DNA of 57,803 bases from Anaerolineales bacterium (GTDB lineage Bacteria; Chloroflexota; Anaerolineae; Anaerolineales; DRMV01): assembly GCA_027023425.1 (NCBI GenBank), contig JALVVL010000009.1, positions 1 through 57,803 of the forward strand. The letters run 5' to 3'. The notes below the pieces were generated by a model. That model saw nothing but the letters and a program-made list of their open reading frames with translations, did not search any database and was not told the origin of the DNA. Positions 8,501 through 15,935 of the stretch are shown here, one piece after another. How positions within the stretch are numbered: position 1 is the first letter of the stretch; every line of letters begins with the position of its first letter. Position numbers and translations under genes: made by a program.

Positions 8501-8929
8501 GTTGCGCAAGTAAATGCGGGCGAGTGCGCCGCGCGAAAGCCGCAGGCGCGGCGGAACTGTGCCATCTACTTGCGCATACAACCTGCGCAACTCATCCTGC
8601 ACTGAAGGATTGTAAGGTTGCACCTCAAAAGCCCGTTCCATGTGCCAAACGGCATCCTTCAAATCACCACGGTGCTCCGCCGCAATGCTCATGCCGATAT
8701 GAGAAATGAAATCATCCGGAACAGCGGCAAGCACGCGGCTAAACACATCCTCCGCCTCGGCCTCGCGGCCAGCCTCAAGGTATGCTTGCCCCAGTTGGCG
8801 GTAGGTTTCCACATGCTTTGGGAAATGGCGAAGAATGTGTCGGCAATGGGCAATTGCCTCCATGTACTCCTCATCCGCTATCAAGCGGTCTATGAACTTG
8901 TTGTACTCCCTCAAAGTTATTTGTTCCAT
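5540..8929 (-). CDS. giant TPR protein with eight tandem acidic PEWLK repeats
   Basis: 1129 residues. The N-terminus (about 1-225) is a TPR array (YRQLGQAYLEAGREAEAEDVF and similar). A middle segment has single PDWMK/PDWLK/PEWLK motifs separated by Glu/Ala-rich linkers. About 470-1015 is eight near-identical 68-74 residue units, each EDEALAW(L/F)ESLAAKQGAAEEELL, PPEWLK, then an acidic Ala/Glu/Pro stretch. The C-terminus (about 1060-1129) returns to TPR (VDLFMTLGDAYLKNDQLAEA). No signal peptide or membrane helix is seen, so it is probably cytosolic. TPR proteins with PDWLK motifs are familiar in Anaerolineae, with unknown role. GGAAG precedes the ATG. It heads the operon with the HTH and small TPR genes. 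The very similar repeats make copy number prone to assembly error or slippage. Confidence 0.88.
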   Translation of the reverse strand: MEQITLREYNKFIDRLIADEEYMEAIAHCRHILRHFPKHVETYRQLGQAYLEAGREAEAEDVFSRVLAAVPDDFISHIGMSIAAEHRGDLKDAVWHMERAFEVQPYNPSVQDELRRLYAQVDGTVPPRLRLSRGALARIYLRNGLTEPAISELRSALADEPNRADLMVLLAQAHFRQHDWIATAQVCNNLLDKLPYCYQANLLMLKMLYANDRAEESDRYRKRLIALDPYFAFAAPDDFTTDQVPDEAVMLERMEWSPEMEEAFSQTAAGAAAMETEAGVEEGGVAEDLIPDWMKEQGWELREGEAEEAPEQFEEGLEEGEGIVQAEIPDWLKEIAPEELVGGTEEVEEDEDLARLLGEAGIAAAEAAPDLVGEAEEPMPDLLEDLTGEGVSEAEEFPEWLKGVLEEEEAAPAPEAEAEAEAAPAAETPSEDEALAWLESLAAKQGAAEEELLTAPEERAEAAEPPEWLKGALEEKETAPAPKAEAEAEAAPAAEAPDEDEALAWFESLAAKQGAAEEELLTAPEERAEAEEPPEWLKAAMGEEEEETAPQAEAEAEAAPAAEAPSEDEALAWLESLAAKQGAAEEELLTEPEERAEAEEPPEWLKAAMEEEEEETAPEAEAEAEAAPAAETPSEDEALAWLESLAAKQGAAEEELLTEPEERAEAEEPPEWLKAAMEEEEEETAPEAETEAEAEAAPAAETPSEDEALAWLESLAAKQGAAEEELLTAPEERAEAAEPPEWLKAAMGEEEEETAPQAEAEVEAAPAAEAPDEDEALAWLESLAAKQGAAEEELLTAPEERAEAEEPPEWLKAAMGEEEGETAPQAEAEAEAAPAAETPSEDEALAWLESLAAKQGAAEEELLTAPEERAEAEEPPEWLKAAMEEEEETASAPEAEAEAEAAPVAEAPSEDEALAWLESLAAKQGAAEEELLTEPEERAEAAEPPEWLKAAMGEEEEETAPEAEAEAEAAPAAETAPAAETFWVPEEGTSTEETAVGAPAEAEGADWIQSVEGAAEGAHAEVEEWLAEHVVGEEPRLQPPPNTPERYLSILAQAREALDNEDFDTAVKNYSRLVKSGKLLEIVIADLETALVRHPVNVDLFMTLGDAYLKNDQLAEAMDAYNKAEALLR
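6015..7640 (-). repeat. in-frame tandem DNA repeat, eight units of about 204-222 bp
   Basis: The eight protein units of the giant TPR gene are also highly alike at DNA level (for example the recurring GCAAGGCTTTCAAGCCA and CATTCGGGCGGCTC words). Differences among copies (GCGCTCCTC/AGGTTCG versus GGTGCAG, GCGGAGG versus GCCTCG) are shuffled rather than tree-like, which suggests gene conversion or unequal crossover. The repetition also creates long meaningless ORFs on the opposite strand. Confidence 0.9.
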
Positions 8930-9039
8930 GATTTCACTTCCTTCCGCATAAATGGCCGAAAGCCCGTCATTTCCTTATAGTATGCCTTATATTTGGCAGA
9001 AAGGCAAGGTTTATTAGAAATAAACACGTAAGGAGAAGA

Positions 9040-9590
9040 TTAGCGATTTAGGATTTGCGGGTGTTCCCTGAAATCGGTGCAAATCTGTGCCAATCAGTGG
9101 ATAAAAACCACAGATTCCACAGATTAGCACAGAGGCTAACGCCAAGAGCGCCAAGGACGCAAAGGGCGCCAAGAAAGTAACGCAGAGGCGCAGAGTAGGG
9201 GCGAGGCATCGCCTCGCCCAGAGACGCAGAGAGGAAATTTCTGTGTTTTCTGTGGTGTTTCTGTGTTTTCTGTGGTTTTCTTTCTCAATCGGTGAAAATC
9301 TGTGTCAATCGGTGGATAAAAACCACAGATTACACAGATTAGCACAGAGGCTAATGCCAAGAGCGCCAAGGACGCAAAGGGCGCCAAGAAAGTAACGCAG
9401 AGGCGCAGAGAAAGCAGAGGCGCAGAGGGCGCAAAGAAAAACAATTTCTGTGTTCTCTGTAAATTTCTGTGTCCTCTGTGTTTTTTTTCAATCGGTGCAA
9501 ATCTGTGCTAATCGGTGGATAAGAACCACCGATTAGCACAGATTTTTTCTGCGGAATTTGCGAAATCGGTGGTTTTTTCCCTATTGGAGT
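9040..9590. repeat. modular CACAGATT / CGCAGAG / CTGTGTTTTCTGTG repeat block (family C)
   Basis: The spacer from 8930 to 9618 contains no gene. It is built from short words also seen in other spacers of this window: AAATCGGTGnAAATCTGTG, ACCACAGATTACACAGATT, CGCCAAGGACGCAAAGG, AAAGTAACGCAGAGGCGC and TTCTGTGTTTTCTGTGG. Two large sub-blocks (about 9060-9290 and 9295-9490) are near copies of each other. Both strand orientations of the words occur. Confidence 0.85.
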
Positions 9591-9618
9591 TTCTGTGTCT
9601 TCAGCCCTCAAAAAGCGC

Positions 9619-12600
9619 TCAAGGCAGTCTGAACCACGCAATCACGGGGTCGTGGTCGGATTTGCGGCGCGGCGACGTATCATCCGGCTCCGGCGGCGGG
9701 AAGTCACAGTCGGCATGGAAGACCACCACCTTTTCCAGCAAATCATGGAGCGACAACGATGTCAAAATGTGGTCAAGCGTTTGGGTTTCGCCTTTGTAGA
9801 TGAAAGTGTAGCGCTGTTCAGGCGTCATCCCGTCCATCACATGCACCAAACCGCCATCGCGGAGCACCTGTAGCGGCGGCGAATCGTAGAAAGAGTTGAG
9901 GTCACCCATCAAGATAAATTTTGCCTGTGGGTCAGATTGCTTGATTTGGCTGATGACGGTCAAATTCCACTTGGCTTGGGCAACGCGCCGCGGCTCGGTA
10001 ACCTTTTCGCCACCCGCCATTGAGGTGAAGTGGTTGACTATGGCATACACTTCCAGCGGCTGGCTGCCGCCCTTGATGCGCAAGTGGGCGACCAACGGCG
10101 GGCGCGGTGTCAGCCCTTCAGGCGCGTCGTACTGCTTCACATCCAAAATCTCAACCCTGTCGGTGCGGATGAGAAAGCCCACATCAATCCCGCGGCTATC
10201 GTGCCCTTCTATCAACTCGGCTTTGTAATGATACGGCTTCAGCACATCAGTCGCCGCGACATCGTTCAAAACCTTGATGTTTTCCACTTCCTCAACGCCC
10301 ACAATCAGCGGGAAGCCGGCGTAGGCGATTGTGTTGGCAACCTTCTGGACGCTGACATGGTACTGCTCGGGCGTAGGCAACGGCGGGTCGCGCGGATTGG
10401 GCATGAACGGGTCAAAGAAATTTTCGGTGTTCCAAGTCATCACAGTCAGCACATCGTCAGGCGCCTGCGGCAAGCGGTTGAGCGGATGGGGAATTGCCGC
10501 TACCACGGGCATCTGTAGCGGCTCAACCTTGTAAGCGCCGTAGGTGTAAGCCAGCGGGCCAACAACAGCCTTGAGATAGTCACCGGTGGCGGCGCGGTAG
10601 GGCATCCCCTCGGCAGAGCGGTAAACCTTTTCCGTGCCGTCGTCCACCATCATCAGGAAGCCGTCGGGGTCGCCGCGATGGATGTGCTGGCCATTGTAGT
10701 GGCTCAGCGCCACAATGGGCGTCTCGCCATATTTGGTAGTTGGCCCAACCGCGACCACTTCAGCCGGGGTTTCAACCAACATGCCTTCAAGGCTTTCGTC
10801 ATATTCCAACGCCTTTTGCGGGTCGGTCGGCGGGTTCCACTCAACCGGTTTGGGCAAAGGCAAGTTGTGGCCTTGCACCACAAGGTCATCCGCCGCGCCG
10901 AGTTCAATCACCGTCTGTTGCCATGCTTCCTCAACCTTGCCGGTAACGCGCACAAGGTCGCCTTTGGCAACATCAACGCTCACCCGCTCGGGAACGGAAA
11001 CAAAGATGCCCTCGGAGGTCTGCGGGTCGCCATCGGGCTTTTGGTCTTGAATCCAAAAGCCATTCAGTTCGGGGTAAACGCCGGTAACGATTCCGCCCGT
11101 GGTCACGGTTTCGCCCACATACGGCGAGCGGAGGCCACTGCCCTGAATAGCCCAAATCGGCACAATATCGCCAAGGAAGACGAAGCGCGCCGGGCCGGTT
11201 GCGGGCTCTTGCCACTGATCGGCGGTGGCTTGGTAGCCTTTGAGGGCAATTTCGCCGCTACCCGTTGCTTGGAAGGTCGCCTGCACCTTCCAAACGCCGC
11301 CGTTGCCCTCAAGCGAGTCCTTTTCCCAAACTATTGCGCCGTTTTGGATTTTGCCGCCGTCCTTCACCTCAGCCACGCGGGCGCGCTGGGGGATGGGTAG
11401 GCTGGCGCGCACGTGCGTGAGCGCGTTGGGCGTGTGGTTTTCCACCGTGAGGGTGACTGGGAAAGTTTCGCCCGGGCGCACATGGAGCGGCGCGGACACC
11501 TTCACCATCAGCACCGGCGGGAAGATACGCACCATGTCGCTTTGGCGGCGCGGGTAAAGTTGGATTGCGCCGTCGCGCTCGTCCAAAATGCCGATGGCGC
11601 GCATCTTCTGCCCAACTTCTAAAATCGCCATCGGGTTGGCGTGGGTGTTTTTGTCAACGTAAAGTTCAAGCGTGTGCCCGCTTTCATCGGCGAGGGTGAT
11701 GGTGTAACTGTAGGAATGCTCTTGCAGAGCAGTGATTGTGCCCTCAACCTCAACAAGCATCCCCTCAAGGCTGTGGTTGGTGGCGGCTTCGGCAAGTGAA
11801 ACTCGCAGCGGCTTGGGCTCACCGCTGGGCGGGGCAATGACCGTGATGTCGTCGGGCACAACTTTGGGCTGGATTTGGATTGCGCCGCGGTAAGCCGCCA
11901 TTACACCACGCACGCGCACTTTTGCGCCAATCTGGAAGGCGACTTTATCCTCACCGCCAAAAACCTGAACCTGCACACCGCCGGTTTTGTCTTGCACGTA
12001 AAATTTGACATTGCCGCCGCCAGCGTAAAAGCCCCCCGGATACATGGTGGCAACGCCCTCAACTACCACTTCGGTGCCCGCAGGCAGTTTGCGCGCCACG
12101 CCTATCGGAATCACGCCGCCCGCGATTTTGAGCACAACGGGCTTGCCAAAGGCATAGCGCCCGCCTGCTTCGGCGTAGTAACCATTGGCGTACAGGGTGG
12201 TGTAAGTCCACGGCGCTTGGAAGGCAAGCGCCAGCCGCTTTTCGGCTCCGGTGTTGAGGTTGGGAATTTGCCAAACGACCTCGCCGTTTTTCTGCGGCAC
12301 CTCGGCGGAGAATTTGGGCTTTAGCGCCGCAGGCCAGCGGAAGTGAACCGTGAGGTTTGTGAGTGCGTCCTTATCGGTGTTGCGTACGATGAGCGTTGTC
12401 TTGATTTCCGAGCCGGGCTTCGCCTGTGCTGGCGCCTGCCACTCCAACTGAACGGCAATGCCGTAGCCCTCAGCAGGGACAGAGCCGGTATCCTGTGGGT
12501 TGGGCGTGGTGATGTGGAAATCGGCCGCGTTGTTGTCGGTATCCTGTCCGTTGCCCTTAGCGCCGCCGGGGAGGCGCTCTAACGATTTGCCGTTGGAAAG

Positions 12601-13104
12601 TTTGGGCGCGGGCTTGCCTTCGCCGAAATCGGCAGGCCCGTTGCCCCAAGCCAAAGCGTCAACCGCGTTGCCCTTGGCGTCGCGGAGTTGAAGAGCGCCG
12701 CGGGCAGGCACCAGCGGCGCGCTGAATTCGGCATCGGGCGGCAAGCCAAAATCTTCGCCCTTGTGCACCAGCAGGTAGTGCCCGCCCGGAGGCACAAGTG
12801 CGCTTCCCTTCCACAGGAAAATGCGCACGGCCTCGCTCTCGGGGCTGAGTTTGTGCCAGAGCGACCAGCCTTTGAGGTTGATAATTTTATGGGTGGGGTT
12901 GTAGAGTTCCATAAAATCGTGGTTGTTGTTGCCCTGCACACCGCTCATCACTTCGCTGATGACCACGTGCGAGGCAACGGCTACGGGTTGGGCAGTCGGG
13001 GATGGCGCGGCGGTTGGCGTCGCGGGAAGTGCAGAGCCGCCGCAAGCCGAAAGCGCCGCCATAGCGGCGAGAATTAGTAAAACTGCAAGAAAGGTGCGTT
13101 TCAT
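9619..13104 (-). CDS. secreted multidomain nuclease lipoprotein (LTD, OB folds, EEP nuclease)
   Basis: Start at 13104 is chosen for its signal peptide with lipobox (LSAC, Cys at about 22); GAGG lies about 7 bases upstream. The 1161-residue chain continues with a lamin-tail-like domain (about 47-200: VVISEVMSGVQGNNNHDFMELYNP), an immunoglobulin-like repeat, OB-fold segments (about 330-520), a second Ig-like repeat, another OB fold (about 690-790) and a C-terminal endonuclease/exonuclease/phosphatase domain (about 880-1161). The last shows TWNTENFF, VEEVEN, GDLNSF and SDHDPV, the metal and catalytic motifs of that superfamily. The layout matches ExeM/NucH-like extracellular DNases, which may serve nutrient scavenging or biofilm turnover. 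Outer attachment through the lipid Cys is inferred. It is followed by repeats and not in a clear operon. Confidence 0.9.
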   Translation of the reverse strand: MKRTFLAVLLILAAMAALSACGGSALPATPTAAPSPTAQPVAVASHVVISEVMSGVQGNNNHDFMELYNPTHKIINLKGWSLWHKLSPESEAVRIFLWKGSALVPPGGHYLLVHKGEDFGLPPDAEFSAPLVPARGALQLRDAKGNAVDALAWGNGPADFGEGKPAPKLSNGKSLERLPGGAKGNGQDTDNNAADFHITTPNPQDTGSVPAEGYGIAVQLEWQAPAQAKPGSEIKTTLIVRNTDKDALTNLTVHFRWPAALKPKFSAEVPQKNGEVVWQIPNLNTGAEKRLALAFQAPWTYTTLYANGYYAEAGGRYAFGKPVVLKIAGGVIPIGVARKLPAGTEVVVEGVATMYPGGFYAGGGNVKFYVQDKTGGVQVQVFGGEDKVAFQIGAKVRVRGVMAAYRGAIQIQPKVVPDDITVIAPPSGEPKPLRVSLAEAATNHSLEGMLVEVEGTITALQEHSYSYTITLADESGHTLELYVDKNTHANPMAILEVGQKMRAIGILDERDGAIQLYPRRQSDMVRIFPPVLMVKVSAPLHVRPGETFPVTLTVENHTPNALTHVRASLPIPQRARVAEVKDGGKIQNGAIVWEKDSLEGNGGVWKVQATFQATGSGEIALKGYQATADQWQEPATGPARFVFLGDIVPIWAIQGSGLRSPYVGETVTTGGIVTGVYPELNGFWIQDQKPDGDPQTSEGIFVSVPERVSVDVAKGDLVRVTGKVEEAWQQTVIELGAADDLVVQGHNLPLPKPVEWNPPTDPQKALEYDESLEGMLVETPAEVVAVGPTTKYGETPIVALSHYNGQHIHRGDPDGFLMMVDDGTEKVYRSAEGMPYRAATGDYLKAVVGPLAYTYGAYKVEPLQMPVVAAIPHPLNRLPQAPDDVLTVMTWNTENFFDPFMPNPRDPPLPTPEQYHVSVQKVANTIAYAGFPLIVGVEEVENIKVLNDVAATDVLKPYHYKAELIEGHDSRGIDVGFLIRTDRVEILDVKQYDAPEGLTPRPPLVAHLRIKGGSQPLEVYAIVNHFTSMAGGEKVTEPRRVAQAKWNLTVISQIKQSDPQAKFILMGDLNSFYDSPPLQVLRDGGLVHVMDGMTPEQRYTFIYKGETQTLDHILTSLSLHDLLEKVVVFHADCDFPPPEPDDTSPRRKSDHDPVIAWFRLP

Positions 13105-13107
13105 TGG

Positions 13108-13204
13108 AGTGCCTCGGGATTGAGGGATTGAGGGACTAAGGGATTGAGGGAGGATCGCAATTCGCAACTCGTAATTCGCCACTCGCAACTCGCTATTCGC
13201 TACT
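13108..13204. repeat. short-word tandem repeats (TTGAGGGA and GCGAATTACGAGTT types)
   Basis: About 13108-13152 repeats TTGAGGGATTGAGGGACTAAGG-like octamers. About 13155-13202 repeats GCAACTCG(T/C)AATTCGC-like nonamers. The stop codon of the gene at 13200-13760 (TAG, 13202-13200) lies at the edge of the second array. Similar C-rich/G-rich words recur at 36710-36765, 38018-38056 and 52510-52600. Confidence 0.75.
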
Positions 13205-13760
13205 CCTCCTCATGAGCCGTGCGGAGCATGACAAAACCGATTAGGAGAGCAGCAACAGCCAACAAGCGCGCCATCAGGGGGCTCAAGCCGCCCATCCATT
13301 GCGTTTTTACCTCCCATGAATCGGTGAAAAGGGTGAAGCGCGTTTCTTCCCCACTTTTCGGAGCGTGGAGGATGTGCAGCCAGAGGGCACATTCGCCGCG
13401 CGTAGGGGCAGCGGCGCGTATCCGCCAGCGGAAAACGGTCGCCCTACCGGCCACAAGCGGTTTGCTAATTTCGCCGGCGGGCGCAACCGAAAGGCCGCTC
13501 GCGGCAACGCTCGCCTGCCACCAAAGCCCAGCCGTCTCTTTCTGGGAAAGGTGCGGCGGCGGCTCAAGTTGCAAAGCCGCCTCGCTTACCTCACCGGCGC
13601 GCACAACCGCTGGCGCGCTCAGCAAGAGGTTGTAGATTTGTCCGTTGAACTCAATCTGGCTTTCAACCGTCCTACGGGGCAAGGGGAACAAAGCCCAAAG
13701 CCCAACCGCAAGGCCAAAAGCCAACAAAGGCCAACCCAAAAACAACTTCAAACGGCTCAT
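13200..13760 (-). CDS. membrane protein, function unknown
   Basis: 186 residues starting at the ATG at 13760 (MSRLKLF). It has an N-terminal membrane helix (about 6-25: FLGWPLLAFGLAVGLWALF), a probably external beta-rich domain (about 35-150) and a second helix near the C-terminus (about 155-178: LMARLLAVAALLIGFVML), ending in AHEEE. No family is recognised. It lies just upstream of the nuclease lipoprotein on the same strand, with only the word repeats between, so co-transcription is possible. Its TAG stop is formed at the repeat boundary. Confidence 0.7.
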   Translation of the reverse strand: MSRLKLFLGWPLLAFGLAVGLWALFPLPRRTVESQIEFNGQIYNLLLSAPAVVRAGEVSEAALQLEPPPHLSQKETAGLWWQASVAASGLSVAPAGEISKPLVAGRATVFRWRIRAAAPTRGECALWLHILHAPKSGEETRFTLFTDSWEVKTQWMGGLSPLMARLLAVAALLIGFVMLRTAHEEE

Positions 13761-13904
13761 AGCAAGTATTTTACCAGCCCGAATCAGGGGGATTTGTAAA
13801 ACCTGATTGACTGACAAAAGTTCAGGCGTTTACCAAATCTCTCCTATCCTCCAATGAGCCTTCGCCTGCGCCCGGCTCATCGGGTTCAAAGGCGGACTGA
13901 AAAC

Positions 13905-14135
13905 TCATTATTGAGAAGGGCAAAAATCGGTTAACGATGGGAAAGCAGTATTGTTGATATTTCCTGAACGCCCTCACTTATCCCCCGCCGCCTCGCTCGT
14001 GCTCGGCGGCTGCCCCCTTCTCTCTCCCAGTGGGAGAGAGAAGGGGGCGCGGTGCCGAGGCTTTGCCGAAGCACCCGCGGGGGAAGAGTGAGGGCGCTAC
14101 CATTGCGAGAATGTTAACCACTTTATGATGAACCC
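13905..14135. repeat. palindromic dispersed element (CTCTCCCAGTGGGAGAG type)
   Basis: The spacer 13761-14187 has no gene. It holds an element with CCCTTCTCTCTCCCAGTGGGAGAGAG at its centre and flanks AACGCCCTCACTTATC / GAGTGAGGGCG that form long inverted repeats. Related copies are at about 2212-2325, 24838-24965 and 44240-44640. A lone family A terminus (ACTTACGCAGTTG) follows near 14150. Confidence 0.75.
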
Positions 14136-14187
14136 AATAATAGGGGACTTACGCAGTTGCACCCTGTCATTAAACACCTCATCCCTA

Positions 14188-14223
14188 TAAAAAGCAAACA
14201 GGGTGGGCTATCAACCCACCCTG
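14188..14223 (-). terminator. intrinsic terminator of tRNA-Gly
   Basis: CAGGGTGGG (14199-14207) pairs with CCCACCCTG (14215-14223) across a 7-base loop. On the minus strand the stem is followed by TTTGCTTTTT. It starts 24 bases beyond the tRNA-Gly 3' end. Confidence 0.75.
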
Positions 14224-14246
14224 CTCGGCCACTCCGTTCAAGTTAG

Positions 14247-14318
14247 AGCGGGCGACGGGATTCGAACCCGCGAATGGTAGCTTGGGAAGCTACTGCCTTA
14301 CCACTTGGCGACGCCCGC
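14247..14318 (-). tRNA. tRNA-Gly (anticodon CCC)
   Basis: A cloverleaf on the minus strand: acceptor GCGGGCG pairs with CGCCCGC, the anticodon loop TTCCCAA sits in a GTAGC/GCTAC stem giving CCC, and the T arm has GGTTCGAATCC. The 3' CCA is not encoded. About 72 nt. A consensus-like promoter lies upstream and an intrinsic terminator downstream, so it is a single transcription unit. Confidence 0.95.
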
Positions 14319-14329
14319 GCTACGCCGTA

Positions 14330-14358
14330 ATTTTAGCCAGCACAACCGCTTTTGTCAA
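14330..14358 (-). promoter_or_regulatory. sigma70-type promoter of tRNA-Gly
   Basis: On the minus strand TTGACA (14358-14353) and TAAAAT (14335-14330) are 17 bases apart, and the tRNA starts 11 bases after the -10 box. Confidence 0.8.
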
Positions 14359-14378
14359 TGTTGGCATAAAGGGCGCGG

Positions 14379-14407
14379 TTGACACCTTTCCAACCTTGGC
14401 ATAAACT
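14379..14407 (+). promoter_or_regulatory. sigma70-type promoter of small membrane protein gene
   Basis: TTGACA (14379-14384) and TAAACT (14402-14407) are 17 bases apart. It is back to back with the tRNA-Gly promoter, with -35 boxes 20 bases apart. The word TTGGCATAAA occurs twice (14361-14370 and 14396-14405), once overlapping this -10 box, and could be an operator. Confidence 0.7.
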
Positions 14408-14446
14408 TGTAGCCACTAAACACCGAGCCAGCGCAGGAGGTGCTAA

Positions 14447-14644
14447 ATGTACGATGAATTTCGCGAGGTTGGCGATTTCATAGAAGAAGAGCCGGCAAAG
14501 GTAAAAAGTGTCCACAGGAAAAAGAGCAGCGGCCTTTCCCCAATGCAAAAATTCATCCTTTCGGTGCTGTTTTTTATCGCCATGTTCCTAATCGGCTCGC
14601 TTTGCCTGCTCGTAACCAACAAAGTGATATTGCCGATCTACTAA
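14447..14644 (+). CDS. small single-pass membrane protein
   Basis: 65 residues with a strong AGGAGGT site 6 bases before the ATG and a consensus-like promoter, so it is very probably real. The acidic then basic N-terminus (DEFREVGDFIEEE, VHRKKSSG) is followed by one membrane helix (about 36-58: FILSVLFFIAMFLIGSLCLLV). The basic residues before the helix predict a cytosolic N-terminus. No family is recognised. It converges with the FAH gene, with stops 7 bases apart. Confidence 0.8.
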   Translation: MYDEFREVGDFIEEEPAKVKSVHRKKSSGLSPMQKFILSVLFFIAMFLIGSLCLLVTNKVILPIY

Positions 14645-14650
14645 AGCCGC

Positions 14651-15430
14651 TCACGGATGAGGCAATTGTTCTGCCTCAACAGGGTTTAGCAATTCGCCAA
14701 TACCCTCAATTTCAACGGAAACAACATCGCCCGGATTGAGAGGGCCAACACCTGCCGGTGTGCCGGTCAGAATTACATCTCCCGGCTCAAGCGTCATAAC
14801 CGAAGAAATGAAGGCTATCAACTGCGCCACAGAAAACACCATGTCGCGCGTTGAACCGCTCTGCCGCACTTCGCCGTTCACGCGGCAGGTGATGAGAGCA
14901 TCTGCTGGGTCAAGGTCGGTTTCAATCCAGGGGCCGAGTGGGCAAAAGGTGTCAAAGCCCTTGCCGCGCGTCCACTGCCCATCGCGGCGCTGAAGGTCAC
15001 GCGCCGTAACATCATTTGCCACAGTGTAGCCGAACACATACGAAAGCGCCTCATCGGCAGGAATCCAGCGGCCGCGCTTGCCGATTACCACTGCCAGTTC
15101 CGCTTCGTGCTCCACCTGCTGAGATTGCGGGGGCAAAATTATGGGCTGATTAGGGCCGATCACCGACGAAGGGGGCTTGAGGAACATCAGTGGCACAGTC
15201 GGCACTTCGGCGTTGTGCTCGCGAGCGTGCTCAACGTAGTTACGCCCAATGCACACAATTTTGGAAGGCACAACCGGTGCGAGCAATTGCACTTCATCAA
15301 GTGCGTACTGCGCCTGCTGGCGGGTGTAACTTCCAAAAGGCGCGGCGCTCGCCTCGCCAACAAGCCCATCCTCGCTTATCCAGCCCCATTTTGGGGGATC
15401 ATCCCCACGTTTGAAACGCAGCCAGCGCAT
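14651..15430 (-). CDS. fumarylacetoacetate hydrolase family protein
   Basis: 259 residues from the ATG at 15430 (MRWLRFKRG), which has GGAGAG about 6 bases upstream; an in-frame extension to 15598 is made of repeat sequence and is rejected. The N-terminal small domain (about 1-60) is followed by the FAH fold: [13 protein letters not shown] (about 64), [12 protein letters not shown] with the metal-binding Glu residues (about 106), [13 protein letters not shown] (about 135), [12 protein letters not shown] and [10 protein letters not shown] (about 227). Members hydrolyse or decarboxylate beta-diketo acids (acylpyruvases, HpcE-like isomerase/decarboxylases). The exact substrate cannot be told and no catabolic neighbours are present. 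Confidence 0.9.
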   Translation of the reverse strand: MRWLRFKRGDDPPKWGWISEDGLVGEASAAPFGSYTRQQAQYALDEVQLLAPVVPSKIVCIGRNYVEHAREHNAEVPTVPLMFLKPPSSVIGPNQPIILPPQSQQVEHEAELAVVIGKRGRWIPADEALSYVFGYTVANDVTARDLQRRDGQWTRGKGFDTFCPLGPWIETDLDPADALITCRVNGEVRQSGSTRDMVFSVAQLIAFISSVMTLEPGDVILTGTPAGVGPLNPGDVVSVEIEGIGELLNPVEAEQLPHP

Positions 15431-15935
15431 GGTTTCTCTCCAAAGTACCGCCAAGGGCGCCAAGGACGCGAAGGGCGCCAAGATTAATGCAAAGTCGCAG
15501 AGAAAGCAGAGGCACAGAGAAACGCAGATACGCCAAGGGCGCCAAGAAACCAAAGGACGCCAAGTTAACGCAGAGACGCAAAGGAAGCGCAAAGGCACAA
15601 AAAGAAAATTTCTGTGTTTTCTGTGGGGTTTCTGTGTTTTCTGTGGTTTTATCTCTCAATTCGGTGTAAATCTGTGTCAATCTGTGGATAAGAACGCCAA
15701 GGGGTAACACAAAGGCGCAGAGGAAACAGAGGCGCAGAGAGCGCCAAGAAAAAATCTTCTGTGTTTTCTGTGGGGTTTCTGTGTTTTCTGTGGTTTTATC
15801 TCTCAATTCGGTGCAAATCTGTGTCAATCGGTGGATAAAAACCACAGATTAGCGCAGATTTTTTTCTGCGGAATCTGCGCAATCTGCGGTTTCAACCATC
15901 CAATCGGTGTAAATCTGTGTCAATCGGCGGATACT
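15431..15935. repeat. modular family C repeat block
   Basis: This fills the gap between the FAH gene and ricT. It has CGCCAAGGACGCGAAGG and CGCAGAG words (15450-15600), then TTCTGTGTTTTCTGTGGGG twice (about 15610 and 15760), AATTCGGTGnAAATCTGTG and ACCACAGATTAGCGCAGATT. Two sub-blocks (15600-15700 and 15750-15840) are near copies. The ricT stop lies within the right edge. Confidence 0.85.

Noticed and set aside
9136-9641. Several short ORFs in repeat blocks encoding SLRLCV / FLCASAL / NLWFF strings
   Set aside because: The same peptides appear wherever family C words occur, in several frames, with no ribosome-binding sites; they are translated repeats.
15431-15598. In-frame N-terminal extension of the FAH-family gene
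   Set aside because: It is translated repeat sequence (CLCFLCD, ASLAPLA); a ribosome-binding site precedes the ATG at 15430.
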